The position numbers and the translations under genes are program-made. From JBKEAJ01 sp047975005 (lineage in GTDB: Bacteria > Bacteroidota > Bacteroidia > Bacteroidales > Prolixibacteraceae): a stretch of 64,000 nucleotides of DNA. The DNA lies in assembly GCA_047975005.1 (NCBI GenBank), contig JBKECW010000064.1, positions 1 to 64,000 of the forward strand, in the 5' to 3' direction. The notes under the pieces are model-generated. The model did no database searches and was not told where the DNA came from. It was given only the letters and a program-made list of their open reading frames with translations. Positions 1-9,419 of this stretch are shown here, one piece after another (the first letter of the stretch is position 1; every line of letters starts with the position of its first letter).

Positions 1-1
1 A

Positions 2-313
2 ATTTCAGGCTCCGCCACACTCCGCACCCCCAAGGGATTAGAAGAAGTGAAGGGTGGCGATTTGATATTCTTTGAAAAAGGTGAGAGCGGAGCTCATCAG
101 CTTTACAACCACACGCAAGAGCCATGTACATACCTGGACATCAGGACATTCATCGGACACGACATTGCCGAATATCCCGATTCGGATAAAATATTCATTG
201 TGCCGAGCTACGAGATTTTCAAGAAAGACTCGCAAGTTGGTTATTTTGAGGAAGAAGAGAATATCAAAGAAAAATGGGAGGAGCTTAAAAAGAACCGTTT
301 ATCTTTTTATTAA
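2..313 (+). CDS. Cupin-domain protein, C-terminal part (5' truncated by window)
   Basis: The reading frame is open from base 2, so the true start lies before the window; a GTG at 47 is only an internal codon. About 103 residues are visible. The segment with GDLIFFEKGESGAHQLYNH followed by CTYLDIR and an EYPDS motif is typical of the second half of small single-domain cupins (COG3837-like), where glycine and histidine turns shape the beta-barrel. These proteins have no agreed reaction, so none is assigned. The gene ends in TAA inside a 34-bp element that recurs after the second susD. Family-level call only. Confidence 0.7.
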   Translation: MSGSATLRTPKGLEEVKGGDLIFFEKGESGAHQLYNHTQEPCTYLDIRTFIGHDIAEYPDSDKIFIVPSYEIFKKDSQVGYFEEEENIKEKWEELKKNRLSFY

Positions 314-338
314 TTTCTTAATCCAACAAGTACTTCAA
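305..338. repeat. 34-bp exact direct repeat, copy 1
   Basis: This stretch, with the core TTAATCCAACAAGTACTTC, is identical over 34 bases to 16256-16289. It overlaps the stop codon of the cupin gene. The second copy lies just after the stop of the second susD. A shorter shared word, CTTAATCCAACA, also follows the hybrid regulator near 5958. Both full copies sit at gene ends, so this may be a 3'-end element or a mark of past recombination. Confidence 0.8.
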
Positions 339-420
339 TAGGGCAAACGCATCTAATAAGGTTTAAAAAATGCTCTAGGCAGTAGGCTTTATGCTTTAAG
401 CGAGCAGCCGATAAATGAAC

Positions 421-455
421 GTCATTGCGAGGGGCTGGCGACGAAACCGGGCACT
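421..455. repeat. Degenerate REP-like intergenic repeat
   Basis: GTCATTGCGAGGGGCTGGCG followed by ACGAAACCGGG resembles the widespread intergenic palindromic repeat of the form CGTCATTGCGAGG...GCGACGAAGCAATC. Here the right arm is degraded, so only the left arm and the central GCGACGAA are recognisable. Base composition is clearly richer in G+C than the flanks. The assignment is from memory of the repeat type. Confidence 0.4.
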
Positions 456-529
456 TCAATTTTCGCTTGATATTTTGCATTCTGTTGTCAAAATTACAAG
501 AATGCAAAATCTCAAAAAGCTAAGAAGTG
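452..529. repeat. Imperfect long inverted repeat in the spacer
   Basis: Bases 469-483 and 499-513 form an inverted repeat with one mismatch (core ATTTTGCATTCT / AGAATGCAAAAT, 12 bp perfect) around a 15-base loop. An outer pair CACTTC (452-457) / GAAGTG (524-529) extends the symmetry. There is no T-run on either side, so it does not look like an intrinsic terminator. It could be an mRNA 3'-end hairpin, an operator or a miniature-element remnant. The rest of the 314-596 spacer holds nothing else recognisable. Confidence 0.5.
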
Positions 530-596
530 AAACATCCGTACTATCCATTTATATTAAGATGAATTATTAGAGAGTTGGTCATGTTATCGAGCAGAC

Positions 597-1721
597 TCAA
601 TAAATTCCATTTATCCAGAGCTTAAAATTACGTCCATACTCACCTGCCCCACTTATAGACTGAACAAAAGAGCTACATTCTGGCTCAATATAACGAAGCT
701 CATCAAGTATGTATAGTGCTCCGCTCGGATTATACGGTTTATTATAGTCAGTTCTGTCTTTATCGGGTTCCCACTCTGTATTTACAAATTCCAGGTGTAT
801 GTTATTGTCGGAGTCTATAAGGTATGGCTTCCAATACTCAACGCTTTTTTTAACGGAACCTCCCTTGCTGTTTTTGTAATTATACATTTGTAGTGCTACA
901 TCTTTACCCTTATACAAAGCTATAGTCTTCAATATTCGGGCATAAAACAGCATATTGTAGCCATGATATGTAAATGCATCTCGATTGACAAAATCATGAG
1001 AAATGCCATTTTCAAAGATATTTCCTTCGATGTGGCTTTTCAATTTGCTTATAGAATAATTATATAGCATCTCATCATCAAGGATTTGAGCGTAATAAAA
1101 AAGTAAATTTAAACGGACAGTATTCCAGTTATTCACAAGAAGATTTCCTGTCAGCTCTAGTTTCTTATAATAATCTGCTCTCAGTTCTATCCAAGAATCT
1201 ATACATGCTCTATCCTTATCATCAATATTGCTACGGACGATAGAGTACGCTTCATAGATTGGCATAAGAATAGATTCCAAGGGCGTGTGTTTTGTCGGAA
1301 TATTCACTCTTGCCCACTCCAAAATCAGAGATGATATTATATTTAGGTATAGCTTTGCTTTTTGAGTTTCTTTATCCATAGATAACCAACTGACTGACAG
1401 AGCGTAAATAGCACGTGCATTATTCTTCGTCTTTACTTGCACGCTGTTGTCCACCTCTTTAACAGCAAAGGGCATTGTTGACATAGCTTGAGATGCAGGT
1501 GTAGAAATCCATTTCTTAAAAGCATTTTCGGCAATGGGTGTTGATTCTATTTCAGACATTGCTTTTGTCAGCATAAGGCTGTCTGCAACTAGGTTTGGGA
1601 ATGGTGAAATCGAATTTTCCAAATTTGCTTCTGCACCATCATTTCTTGAATCATTTTGCGAACAACACACTGAAAAAGGGAAAAGCAGGAATATCATCCA
1701 AATTGTAGGCATAATTCTCAT
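597..1721 (-). CDS. Alginate-lyase-superfamily lipoprotein (PL5/PL38-like)
   Basis: A 374-residue protein with a hydrophobic N-terminus ending at a Cys pair (PFSVCC, about residues 16-20), consistent with a non-standard lipobox. The body matches the alpha/alpha-toroid alginate_lyase superfamily (PF05426): NNWNTVRL near residue 200 supplies the conserved Asn and Arg, and RDAFTYHGY near 250 supplies the His/Tyr pair used for beta-elimination. Members cleave uronic-acid polymers (alginate, glucuronan and relatives), so the substrate cannot be fixed. It is divergent from the hybrid regulator and is the only lyase-like gene in this PUL. No unsaturated-uronate hydrolase lies close by; the GH88 pair is 56 kb away. 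Confident of the fold, less so of activity. Confidence 0.62.
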   Translation of the reverse strand: MRIMPTIWMIFLLFPFSVCCSQNDSRNDGAEANLENSISPFPNLVADSLMLTKAMSEIESTPIAENAFKKWISTPASQAMSTMPFAVKEVDNSVQVKTKNNARAIYALSVSWLSMDKETQKAKLYLNIISSLILEWARVNIPTKHTPLESILMPIYEAYSIVRSNIDDKDRACIDSWIELRADYYKKLELTGNLLVNNWNTVRLNLLFYYAQILDDEMLYNYSISKLKSHIEGNIFENGISHDFVNRDAFTYHGYNMLFYARILKTIALYKGKDVALQMYNYKNSKGGSVKKSVEYWKPYLIDSDNNIHLEFVNTEWEPDKDRTDYNKPYNPSGALYILDELRYIEPECSSFVQSISGAGEYGRNFKLWINGIY

Positions 1722-1893
1722 ATTTCTAAATTTATCAAGATTTTGGTCTAAAATTTTTTGTCATGTAAATAAAAGCTCAATATTTCATATCAATTTATAC
1801 CAACATGGCATTTTCTTTGACCGATGTTGTATTGCCATACTTAGTTGTGTCATAAATGCAGCAATAGTATAAAAACAGCCTTATAAATTCGTG

Positions 1894-1901
1894 TACATTT
1901 G
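1894..1901 (+). promoter_or_regulatory. Bacteroidota -7 element (TACATTTG) for the hybrid regulator
   Basis: TACATTTG matches the TAnnTTTG consensus exactly and would place transcription start near 1907, about 14 bases before ATG 1921. This rules against translation from the in-frame GTG at 1891, which lies upstream of the element. No clear -33 box was seen. Confidence 0.6.
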
Positions 1902-1920
1902 TAACACACAAACAGAAAAA

Positions 1921-4900
1921 ATGACAAAATCACTAATAATAATCTGCTTCCTAACATCTCTGTATGTACAAGCCCTCGCCGGCATTGAGGATTACACTTT
2001 TGACAGGGTGTCAGAAGAGGGCGGATTGACTTTTGGTGCAATAAGGAAAATCAGTCAAGACAGTCATGGCAACATTTGGTTAGGAACCAATTATGGGCTA
2101 ATTCGATATAACTCACAGACATTTACACGTTTTGAACATATTCCTGATGACACTCTGAGTCTTATCCACAATGTTATTACCGATATAGTGATTGATAAAA
2201 AAAACACTTTATGGGTATCCACCCGCATAGGACTATGTTACTTCAATGAGTTGGCACAAACTTTCTCTTCTTTCAGACTAAGAGTCAAGCAGAATGGAAA
2301 GAATATAGCAAATATAAACTCTTTGGACATAGATAAAAATGGGAATTTATGGTTGGTCGGCTCAGGAACTTTTGGTATTGTTGACACCTTTAATCACGAA
2401 TTGATAGAATTAAAGCCGTCAAATAATGAAATTCCGTGCATAGTTTATTCCGACAACTTTGGTCAGTTATGGATGGGGACTTTGAATGGGAGCGTCTATA
2501 CTATAAATCTGGATTTATTCAATATAAAGAAAATTATTCAGGGTGAAAGTAAAAAGCCATTGACCCTATATGTTGAGGAGGATAAGGTCTGGCTTGGAAG
2601 CGATGACGGGACACTCAATCTTTATTCCAAGCAAGGCGCACTGTTGCGCAGTTTTATCTTTGATAAAGGCGATAGGGGTTTTTCCAAAGGGGAAGCTGTT
2701 AGGAAAGTCATCAAAGACAGAGTTGGCAAGGTTTGGGTTGCCACTTATGGAGGCTTATATTTGCAGGACGGCGATGACTTTATTCGCTTCAATCCGGAGT
2801 TACACAGCGGTTTAGCCAACTCGTCGACCTACGAAATATTTGAAGATAAGGAGGGAGGTATTTGGATAGGCACATGGTCGGGAGGGCTATCCTACTATCA
2901 TCTGGCAAGGAATCAGTTCAGAAATTATTCTCATAGTATAAATTCAACATCAATAAGCAGCAATGATGTCAGCTCCTTTGCACAAAATAGCGAGGGTAGT
3001 ATATATGTTGGCACAGAAACTGGGGGACTAAATTATTTCGATAAAAAAAACGGGATTTTCAGGAAAGTGTCAATTGGGCTACAAAACAAGGCTTCCATAA
3101 AATCACAATGCTTCGACAGGTATGGTGGGCATTGGGTTGGGACTCTTGAACAGGGGCTTTGGTATAAAGCTAAAGGCACGAGCAATTACAAAAACTTTTT
3201 TCAAGGAGAAGAAGATGGCTTTCATGTTTCTCAGGAAGATATTTACTCTTTATTTCCGGTTGACACTGGGATTTGGATTGGGACTCACGGAGGTGGAGTC
3301 AATTTCTACAACTTTAAAACAAAAAGGATAAGTTTCTTCAAACATAAATTCACTGACAAAGCTAGGTATGTGAGATCTCTGACAGTAGATTCTCGGTCTT
3401 CTTTATGGCTTGGAACTATTGACGGGCTCTATCGCATATCGCTTGCGACTGGCAAAGAAGAGCGATTTACCTCAATCCCCAACACTTCATATAGCATGGA
3501 TTATATTTTTTCCGTAAGCGAACTTGATAATGGTCAGATATGGGTAGGAACACGTGGGTCGGCAATCGGGATATACGACTATTCCAGCGGTAATTTTATT
3601 CATTTTGATGCAGACGGATTAATAAAAGGGAAAGATGTGTACAGTATTATTAACGACAACATGGGCAATCTTTGGATTACCGTAACAGGAGGGCTTGTTT
3701 ATTACAATGAGAAATCGAAAGACAAAAGGCTTTTCACTAAAGCCGATGGGATACAGGGAAATTGGTTCACTCCACAAGCTGTTTTAAAAGATAAAGACAA
3801 CGCACTCTATTTTGGTGGCACCCACGGTTTTTCTGTTGTTTATCCCGATAAGCTCAAACAGAACATCACTCCACCAGACATAACTATCAACAAAATACTC
3901 ATCAACAATCGCATCAGTAAATATCTCTATTTCAACGGGAAAGAACCTAAACCAGGAGTAGTAGAGCTGCCACATACCGAAAACACTATAAAAATAGAAT
4001 TTTCCTCTGACAACTACCTTCTTCCCGAGAAGAATAAATATAAATATCGGTTAATCAACTATTATGACTTATGGATTGAGGCAGAACAAGAAGCGTCTGT
4101 GCTGTTCGTAAATCTTCCATGGGGTGAATATCAATTTGAAGTAAAGTCTTGCAATAACGATGGGACATGGAGCATTAGTCCGGCAAGATTCAAGTTGGTT
4201 ATACTTAAGCCATTTTATGCCACAAGCCTAGCAATTACTATTTATTTACTTATATTTTTAGGGGTCATATGGCTTGTCTATAAAAACATCACATCACGAG
4301 CAAAGCTTAAGAAGGAGATATTTGAAGAAAAAATTCAGCGCAAACATGAAGAAAGATTAAACGAGATGAAGCTACAATTCTTCACTAACATTTCTCACGA
4401 ATTTCGAACTCCCTTATCGTTAATAAGTGGACCTGTAAAACATCTAAGCAAAGCAGATAATCTTACTAACAAGCAGCATGAATTAATCTCTGTGATTTGG
4501 AGAAATACTTCACGCTTATTAATGCTGATTGGACAAGTAATCGACCTAAGAAAGATAGAAAAGGAGGAAGTGAAACTCAAGTTAAAAAAGGTAGACATCA
4601 TTGATTATATAAAAAACCTGGCATACAACTTTTCAAATGAGGCAGAGACCAAGGAAATTAAATTTATTGAGAAATACCCCCCTAGCCCTATTTATCTACT
4701 CATAGACGAAGAGAAGCTGGATAAGATTATCTTTAACCTCCTTTCCAATGCATTTAAGTACTCTGACAGAGGCAGCACCATACAACTGGAAATCAGCAAC
4801 AAAGAAGCTCTTTCAGATTTTGAATATGAAGATAAAATCAGTTTTGGGGGCTTTCCTCACGGCGACTATGTCTCTATTTGCGTAAGCGACACTGGGAAGG

Positions 4901-5943
4901 GAATTGCTAAAGATGAACTTATCAGAATTTTTAATCGTTTTGAACAAGGAGGACAAGGAGATAAGAAGAGTTCTGGTATCGGATTAGCAATTTGTCGGAA
5001 GCTCACCCTCCTTCACAATGGGCAAATAACTGTCGAGAGCAGCATTAATAAGGGCAGTCGTTTTATAGTCAGGCTTCCTATTGCAGACAACTCAGAGCAA
5101 TTGCGAGACCAAGATTCTTCCAACACGCCTGCACACACAAACGAATTTAACAGCACACTCCAAGAGCTTAACAAAATCAAGGCAACTAAAGAGCAATCTA
5201 TACTAATAGTAGATGACAATAAAGACTTTCTGACCTACTTAGACACAATATTGGGCGAACATTTCAAGGTCATTCTGGCAGAGAATGCCAACAGTTGCCT
5301 GGAACTTCTCAACACCCATTCGATAGACCTTATAGTTTCCGACGTAATGATGCCGGGGACAGATGGTTATGAGCTTTGCAGCAAAATAAAGAATAATTTG
5401 GCAACAAGTCATATCCCAATCATACTGCTAACCGCACTTCCAAGCGTAAACGATAAAATTATAGGCATCCAAAAAGAAGCCGATGCGTACATATCAAAGC
5501 CTTTTGAGAATGAACTACTTATTGCTACAATAGGAAGTCTTCTCATACAAAGGCACAAATTAAGGCTCCTCTTCTCTCCCAAAGCCTACACGGAGTCATC
5601 TGCCGACACAGACGACTACACTAATTATTTTCTCAAAAAACTAAACAGCATAATAGAACAGAACCTCACCAATGAAGATTTTAGCATTGAGCTCTTAGTC
5701 CAAGAGATAGGAATCAGCAGGAGCCAGCTTCATCGAAAGCTAAAAGCTCTAACAAGCTGTTCTACATCAGAATACATCAGGACATATCGTCTTGAAAAAT
5801 CTATTCAGATAATGCGAGAGCAGAAACACAATATAGATGAAATATCTTATATGGTTGGATTTAATACTCACGCATATTTCACACGTAGTTTTAAAAAGCA
5901 TTACGGTCAAAGTCCCAAAGAATATATGAAGCGAATGGTATAG
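1921..5943 (+). CDS. Hybrid two-component system sensor/regulator (HTCS)
   Basis: All parts of a two-component system in one 1340-residue membrane protein. In order: signal peptide (1-20), periplasmic two-propeller region with many Reg_prop blades (repeated GNIWLGT, GGIWIGT and similar), Y_Y_Y domain (about 670-760), transmembrane helix (about 765-788), histidine kinase with NISHEFRTP (phospho-acceptor His826), ATPase with DTGKGIA and SSGIGLA, receiver with phospho-acceptor Asp1141 in SDVMMPG, and a C-terminal AraC-type HTH. HTCS proteins sense oligosaccharides in the periplasm and activate the adjacent PUL; the direct neighbours are two susCD pairs. Start set at ATG 1921 because it gives the signal peptide and lies just after a -7 element. 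All key residues are present. Confidence 0.95.
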   Translation: MTKSLIIICFLTSLYVQALAGIEDYTFDRVSEEGGLTFGAIRKISQDSHGNIWLGTNYGLIRYNSQTFTRFEHIPDDTLSLIHNVITDIVIDKKNTLWVSTRIGLCYFNELAQTFSSFRLRVKQNGKNIANINSLDIDKNGNLWLVGSGTFGIVDTFNHELIELKPSNNEIPCIVYSDNFGQLWMGTLNGSVYTINLDLFNIKKIIQGESKKPLTLYVEEDKVWLGSDDGTLNLYSKQGALLRSFIFDKGDRGFSKGEAVRKVIKDRVGKVWVATYGGLYLQDGDDFIRFNPELHSGLANSSTYEIFEDKEGGIWIGTWSGGLSYYHLARNQFRNYSHSINSTSISSNDVSSFAQNSEGSIYVGTETGGLNYFDKKNGIFRKVSIGLQNKASIKSQCFDRYGGHWVGTLEQGLWYKAKGTSNYKNFFQGEEDGFHVSQEDIYSLFPVDTGIWIGTHGGGVNFYNFKTKRISFFKHKFTDKARYVRSLTVDSRSSLWLGTIDGLYRISLATGKEERFTSIPNTSYSMDYIFSVSELDNGQIWVGTRGSAIGIYDYSSGNFIHFDADGLIKGKDVYSIINDNMGNLWITVTGGLVYYNEKSKDKRLFTKADGIQGNWFTPQAVLKDKDNALYFGGTHGFSVVYPDKLKQNITPPDITINKILINNRISKYLYFNGKEPKPGVVELPHTENTIKIEFSSDNYLLPEKNKYKYRLINYYDLWIEAEQEASVLFVNLPWGEYQFEVKSCNNDGTWSISPARFKLVILKPFYATSLAITIYLLIFLGVIWLVYKNITSRAKLKKEIFEEKIQRKHEERLNEMKLQFFTNISHEFRTPLSLISGPVKHLSKADNLTNKQHELISVIWRNTSRLLMLIGQVIDLRKIEKEEVKLKLKKVDIIDYIKNLAYNFSNEAETKEIKFIEKYPPSPIYLLIDEEKLDKIIFNLLSNAFKYSDRGSTIQLEISNKEALSDFEYEDKISFGGFPHGDYVSICVSDTGKGIAKDELIRIFNRFEQGGQGDKKSSGIGLAICRKLTLLHNGQITVESSINKGSRFIVRLPIADNSEQLRDQDSSNTPAHTNEFNSTLQELNKIKATKEQSILIVDDNKDFLTYLDTILGEHFKVILAENANSCLELLNTHSIDLIVSDVMMPGTDGYELCSKIKNNLATSHIPIILLTALPSVNDKIIGIQKEADAYISKPFENELLIATIGSLLIQRHKLRLLFSPKAYTESSADTDDYTNYFLKKLNSIIEQNLTNEDFSIELLVQEIGISRSQLHRKLKALTSCSTSEYIRTYRLEKSIQIMREQKHNIDEISYMVGFNTHAYFTRSFKKHYGQSPKEYMKRMV

Positions 5944-6018
5944 CCAAAATTCACAATCCCTTAATCCAACATTACCTTCTTTTGACCTTAAATACATGCT
6001 ATACATACACTTGCCTAT

Positions 6019-6052
6019 TGCACATATATTGCATTTATACAATATATGTGCA
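6019..6052. promoter_or_regulatory. Perfect 13-bp inverted repeat, candidate operator of the first susC
   Basis: TGCACATATATTG (6019-6031) is the exact reverse complement of CAATATATGTGCA (6040-6052), with an 8-base spacer. It overlaps a candidate promoter: TTG at 6029-6031 as -33 and TGCATTTG at 6049-6056 as -7 (one mismatch to TAnnTTTG), 17 bases apart. It is the most striking structure in the 260-base gap between regulator and susC and a natural candidate for the HTCS binding site. An RNA hairpin is the alternative, but the RNA would start only at about 6063, downstream of it. Confidence 0.6.
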
Positions 6053-6203
6053 TTTGTGCAACATCTATGGCATAATATGCAATCGGTTTATAAAAAACTA
6101 GACAGCAAACTGTAATAGGTTTGGCGATTATAATTTATCTGATTTTAAGGTTCAATTAAAGTTGGATAAACGATAGTCTTATTTACTAAACAAACCAAGT
6201 ATT

Positions 6204-9200
6204 ATGAAAAAAAACAGACCTTTTTATTGGTCAGGTTTCCGAACAACGTGGATCTGCCGCCCTGACCTCAAACTCAAGTTAACACTCATACTGGTTGTCT
6301 GCATAATATATCAGGGACATGCAAATCCCGACAGAGCAATAGATGAAACACCGACATTCACAAACGATGTTTTAAGGCAGGATCAACGACAGATTAGCGG
6401 GATTGTAAAAGACGAGAATGGGGAAACCATGCCTGGCGTTTCTGTTATGATTAAAGGAAGCACAAAGGCAACAATTACGCAGGTTGACGGGGATTTCAAT
6501 ATTCAAGTATCGGATACCGATATATTGATATTTTCATTCATCGGAATGCAAAGTCAAGAAATTCCTGTAGCAGGTAAAAGCGTCTTAAATGTAGTGATGA
6601 GCAGTGCAGATATGCAGCTTGAAGGAGTTGCTGTTGTAGCTTACGGCACCCAAAAGAAAGTCACTATTACTGGGGCGATTTCATCAGTAAACAGCAAAGA
6701 GTTGATAGAAGTACCAACAGCATCTGTCAGCAACATGCTGTCAGGAAAAGTATCTGGACTTACAACTGTTCAATATTCAGGGCAACCCGGAGAAGACAAT
6801 GCACAGCTTTATGTGCGGGGTATAGGTACACTCACTGGTTCTACCCCCCTTGTATTGGTAGACGGTGTTGAACGAGGATTCACACAGCTCGACCCCAATG
6901 AAATTGCCGACATCACAGTTCTTAAAGATGCCTCTGCGACAGCAGTATTTGGAGTACGAGGTGCCAATGGAGTTATTTTGGTGACTACTCGACGAGGGCA
7001 GGAAGGAAGACCAAAAATCAGTATCACCTCCTCATTCTCCCTTCAGGTTCCGACCAAACTTGGAGAGTATGTAAATGCCAAAGATTATATGACCTATGTC
7101 AACGAAGCCAATGTCAATGATGGAGGAGGGGGTATTTTCTCGGAAGACTTGCTTAAAATTTATGATGACCCAAATCGCAATAAATTATTATATCCAGACA
7201 CCGATTGGCAAGAGCTTCTTTACAACGACTATGCACCACAAAATCAGCACAATGTGAATATTAGCGGAGGGACAAAAAGGGTCAAGTACTTCGTATCTCT
7301 TGGTTTATTCAATCAAAAAGGGATTTTCAATGGCAATAAAGGTCTCGATTACGACGGCAACTTCTCCTATCGTCGCAATAATATACGTACTAACCTTGAT
7401 ATTGATGTAACTAAAAGCACATTGTTATCGGTCAACATTGGCGGGCGCATAGAGAAACGCAACGAACCACAGGGATACAACGATAATTTTTTCAACCCCA
7501 TCAGAGAAGCTAACCCTCTGAGTGCAGGACTGGTTGATGGTAAATACATCAAGGGAAACGATTTCTATATCATCATTCCTCAAGATGGTATGGATTACTA
7601 CCAGCGTGCAGTAGACAATAGAATTACCAACATCCTAAATTTGGATTTCAAATTGAGACAAGAACTCAACTTCATCACAAAAGGACTGAACGTTCATGTC
7701 AAAGGGTCATACAACAGCAACTATCTTTACAAAAAGACTCGAAGCATGTCTCGACCGTCATACACACCCTGGGTCAGAAAAGATATTCCATGGCTCGACG
7801 CACCTGCCACAGAAGAAGAAGGAGAACAAGTAATTCTAATCAAAGATGGCGACTTTGGAGAAGTTTCATATAGCGACGGATATGGAAAAGGGCGTGATTT
7901 TTATGTTGAGATGGCAGTAAACTACAAAAGGGACTTTGGTAAACACCATGTTTCAGGGCTAGCACTATACAACGCCACAAGCAAATTTTACCAGAGCACC
8001 TATGCTGATCTTCCATTGGGTTATGTGGGACTGGTAGGGCGTGCCACCTACGACTACAACAATCGCTACTTATTTGATGTGAGTATTGGTTATAATGGTT
8101 CAGAAAAGTTTCGTCGTGACAAACGTTATGGACTATTTCCCTCTGTCTCGATAGGATGGGTTGCAACAGAAGAAAGTTTCCTTGAAGACAATTCTGTAAT
8201 ACAGTTTCTGAAGCTACGGGCATCAGTAGGGGAAGTAGGAGCCGACAATATTGGCAGATTTTTATACCAAGCCGATGCCTATTTTTTCGGAGGAGGATAT
8301 ATTTTTGGAGATGTTTCGGGCGGACACAATCCGGGAGGAGCCTACGAAGGCAGTATCAACAACAAGGATGTCACTTGGGAAACTGCAATCAAGCAGAACT
8401 ACGGTATTGATATGCGTTTTCTAGATTCAAGGCTATCGATAAGTGCCGACTATTTTATGGAAACCCGCGACAACATACTAATCAGCCGTAATACCTTTCC
8501 TACGTTTGTGGCATACACCCCTCCACCTGTCAACATGGGTAAAGTAGAGAACAAAGGTACCGAACTAAATATTAAATGGGACGACAAAATCAGCAATTTC
8601 AAATACAACGTAGGTTTCATCGGTTCGTACAGCAAAAATACAGTTGTATTTAAAGACGAGGTTCCAAACCCCGACAATCCATGGACATTAGCCACTGGAC
8701 ATCCTGTGGGACAGCCCTTTGGTTATAAGTTTTTAGGTTTTTATCAAGCAGGAATGCTAAATAATCAAGGAGTTGATGCCAAAGAAACCCAGCCTGCGAT
8801 TTCGGAAGGCGATTGTGTATATGCCGATATAAATGGAGACGGAGCCATAGACAACAACGACAAAGTTGCTATTGGCTACCCAAATTATCCACTATTTACC
8901 GCCAGCATGAATTTTGGTTTTGAGTGGAAAAATCTAGGTATGAGTATGACCTGGGTAGGAGCCACTAAAGTGTCGCGAGTACTTGAGGGCGTGTTGCGCG
9001 AACCTACAGGACCAACAGGAACCCGCTCCCTAATGCAAGAACAGTTTGATAATCGTTGGACACCGGAAACAGCGGAGACGGCAACTTTGCCACGAGCATC
9101 TCTCAGTTCTATGACTGCCAACAGTCAGGTGTCTTCTTTATGGATTAAGGATGCGGATTATCTCCGTTTAAGAAACATTACACTAAGCTATAAGATTAAT

Positions 9201-9371
9201 ATTACGGCACTAAAAAATCTAGGAGTCGATAACTTTAAAGTATTTGCAACAGGCTATAATCTGCTAACATTCGACAAGTTGGGGATTTTAGATCCTGAGA
9301 TTCGCACACAAGGCAAACCAACTTATCCACTTATGAAAGTGTACAGTTTTGGACTTAACCTTTCTTTTTAG
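6204..9371 (+). CDS. susC: SusC-like TonB-dependent glycan transporter, pair 1
   Basis: Outer-membrane barrel that imports oligosaccharides with its SusD partner, energised by TonB. The 1055 residues start with an unusually long basic leader before the hydrophobic core (about 26-42). A carboxypeptidase-regulatory-like domain follows (ISGIVKDENGE to FSFIGMQ, about 60-115), then the TonB-box region and plug (VVAYGTQKKVTITGAI, then RGIGTLTGSTPLVLVDG and NGVILVTTRRG), then the barrel ending in YSFGLNLSF, the usual aromatic terminus. The paired susD starts 48 bases later. ATG 6204 fits the long 5' UTR from the putative promoter at 6029-6056. Substrate not readable from sequence. Confidence 0.95.
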   Translation: MKKNRPFYWSGFRTTWICRPDLKLKLTLILVVCIIYQGHANPDRAIDETPTFTNDVLRQDQRQISGIVKDENGETMPGVSVMIKGSTKATITQVDGDFNIQVSDTDILIFSFIGMQSQEIPVAGKSVLNVVMSSADMQLEGVAVVAYGTQKKVTITGAISSVNSKELIEVPTASVSNMLSGKVSGLTTVQYSGQPGEDNAQLYVRGIGTLTGSTPLVLVDGVERGFTQLDPNEIADITVLKDASATAVFGVRGANGVILVTTRRGQEGRPKISITSSFSLQVPTKLGEYVNAKDYMTYVNEANVNDGGGGIFSEDLLKIYDDPNRNKLLYPDTDWQELLYNDYAPQNQHNVNISGGTKRVKYFVSLGLFNQKGIFNGNKGLDYDGNFSYRRNNIRTNLDIDVTKSTLLSVNIGGRIEKRNEPQGYNDNFFNPIREANPLSAGLVDGKYIKGNDFYIIIPQDGMDYYQRAVDNRITNILNLDFKLRQELNFITKGLNVHVKGSYNSNYLYKKTRSMSRPSYTPWVRKDIPWLDAPATEEEGEQVILIKDGDFGEVSYSDGYGKGRDFYVEMAVNYKRDFGKHHVSGLALYNATSKFYQSTYADLPLGYVGLVGRATYDYNNRYLFDVSIGYNGSEKFRRDKRYGLFPSVSIGWVATEESFLEDNSVIQFLKLRASVGEVGADNIGRFLYQADAYFFGGGYIFGDVSGGHNPGGAYEGSINNKDVTWETAIKQNYGIDMRFLDSRLSISADYFMETRDNILISRNTFPTFVAYTPPPVNMGKVENKGTELNIKWDDKISNFKYNVGFIGSYSKNTVVFKDEVPNPDNPWTLATGHPVGQPFGYKFLGFYQAGMLNNQGVDAKETQPAISEGDCVYADINGDGAIDNNDKVAIGYPNYPLFTASMNFGFEWKNLGMSMTWVGATKVSRVLEGVLREPTGPTGTRSLMQEQFDNRWTPETAETATLPRASLSSMTANSQVSSLWIKDADYLRLRNITLSYKINITALKNLGVDNFKVFATGYNLLTFDKLGILDPEIRTQGKPTYPLMKVYSFGLNLSF

Positions 9372-9419
9372 CATAGAATAATAGTCCAAAAATTCAATAA
9401 TTTGATAATCCAATATACA

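Noticed and set aside
1891..1920. GTG-initiated 10-residue extension of the HTCS
   Set aside because: It spans the -7 element TACATTTG and precedes the signal peptide that begins at ATG 1921.
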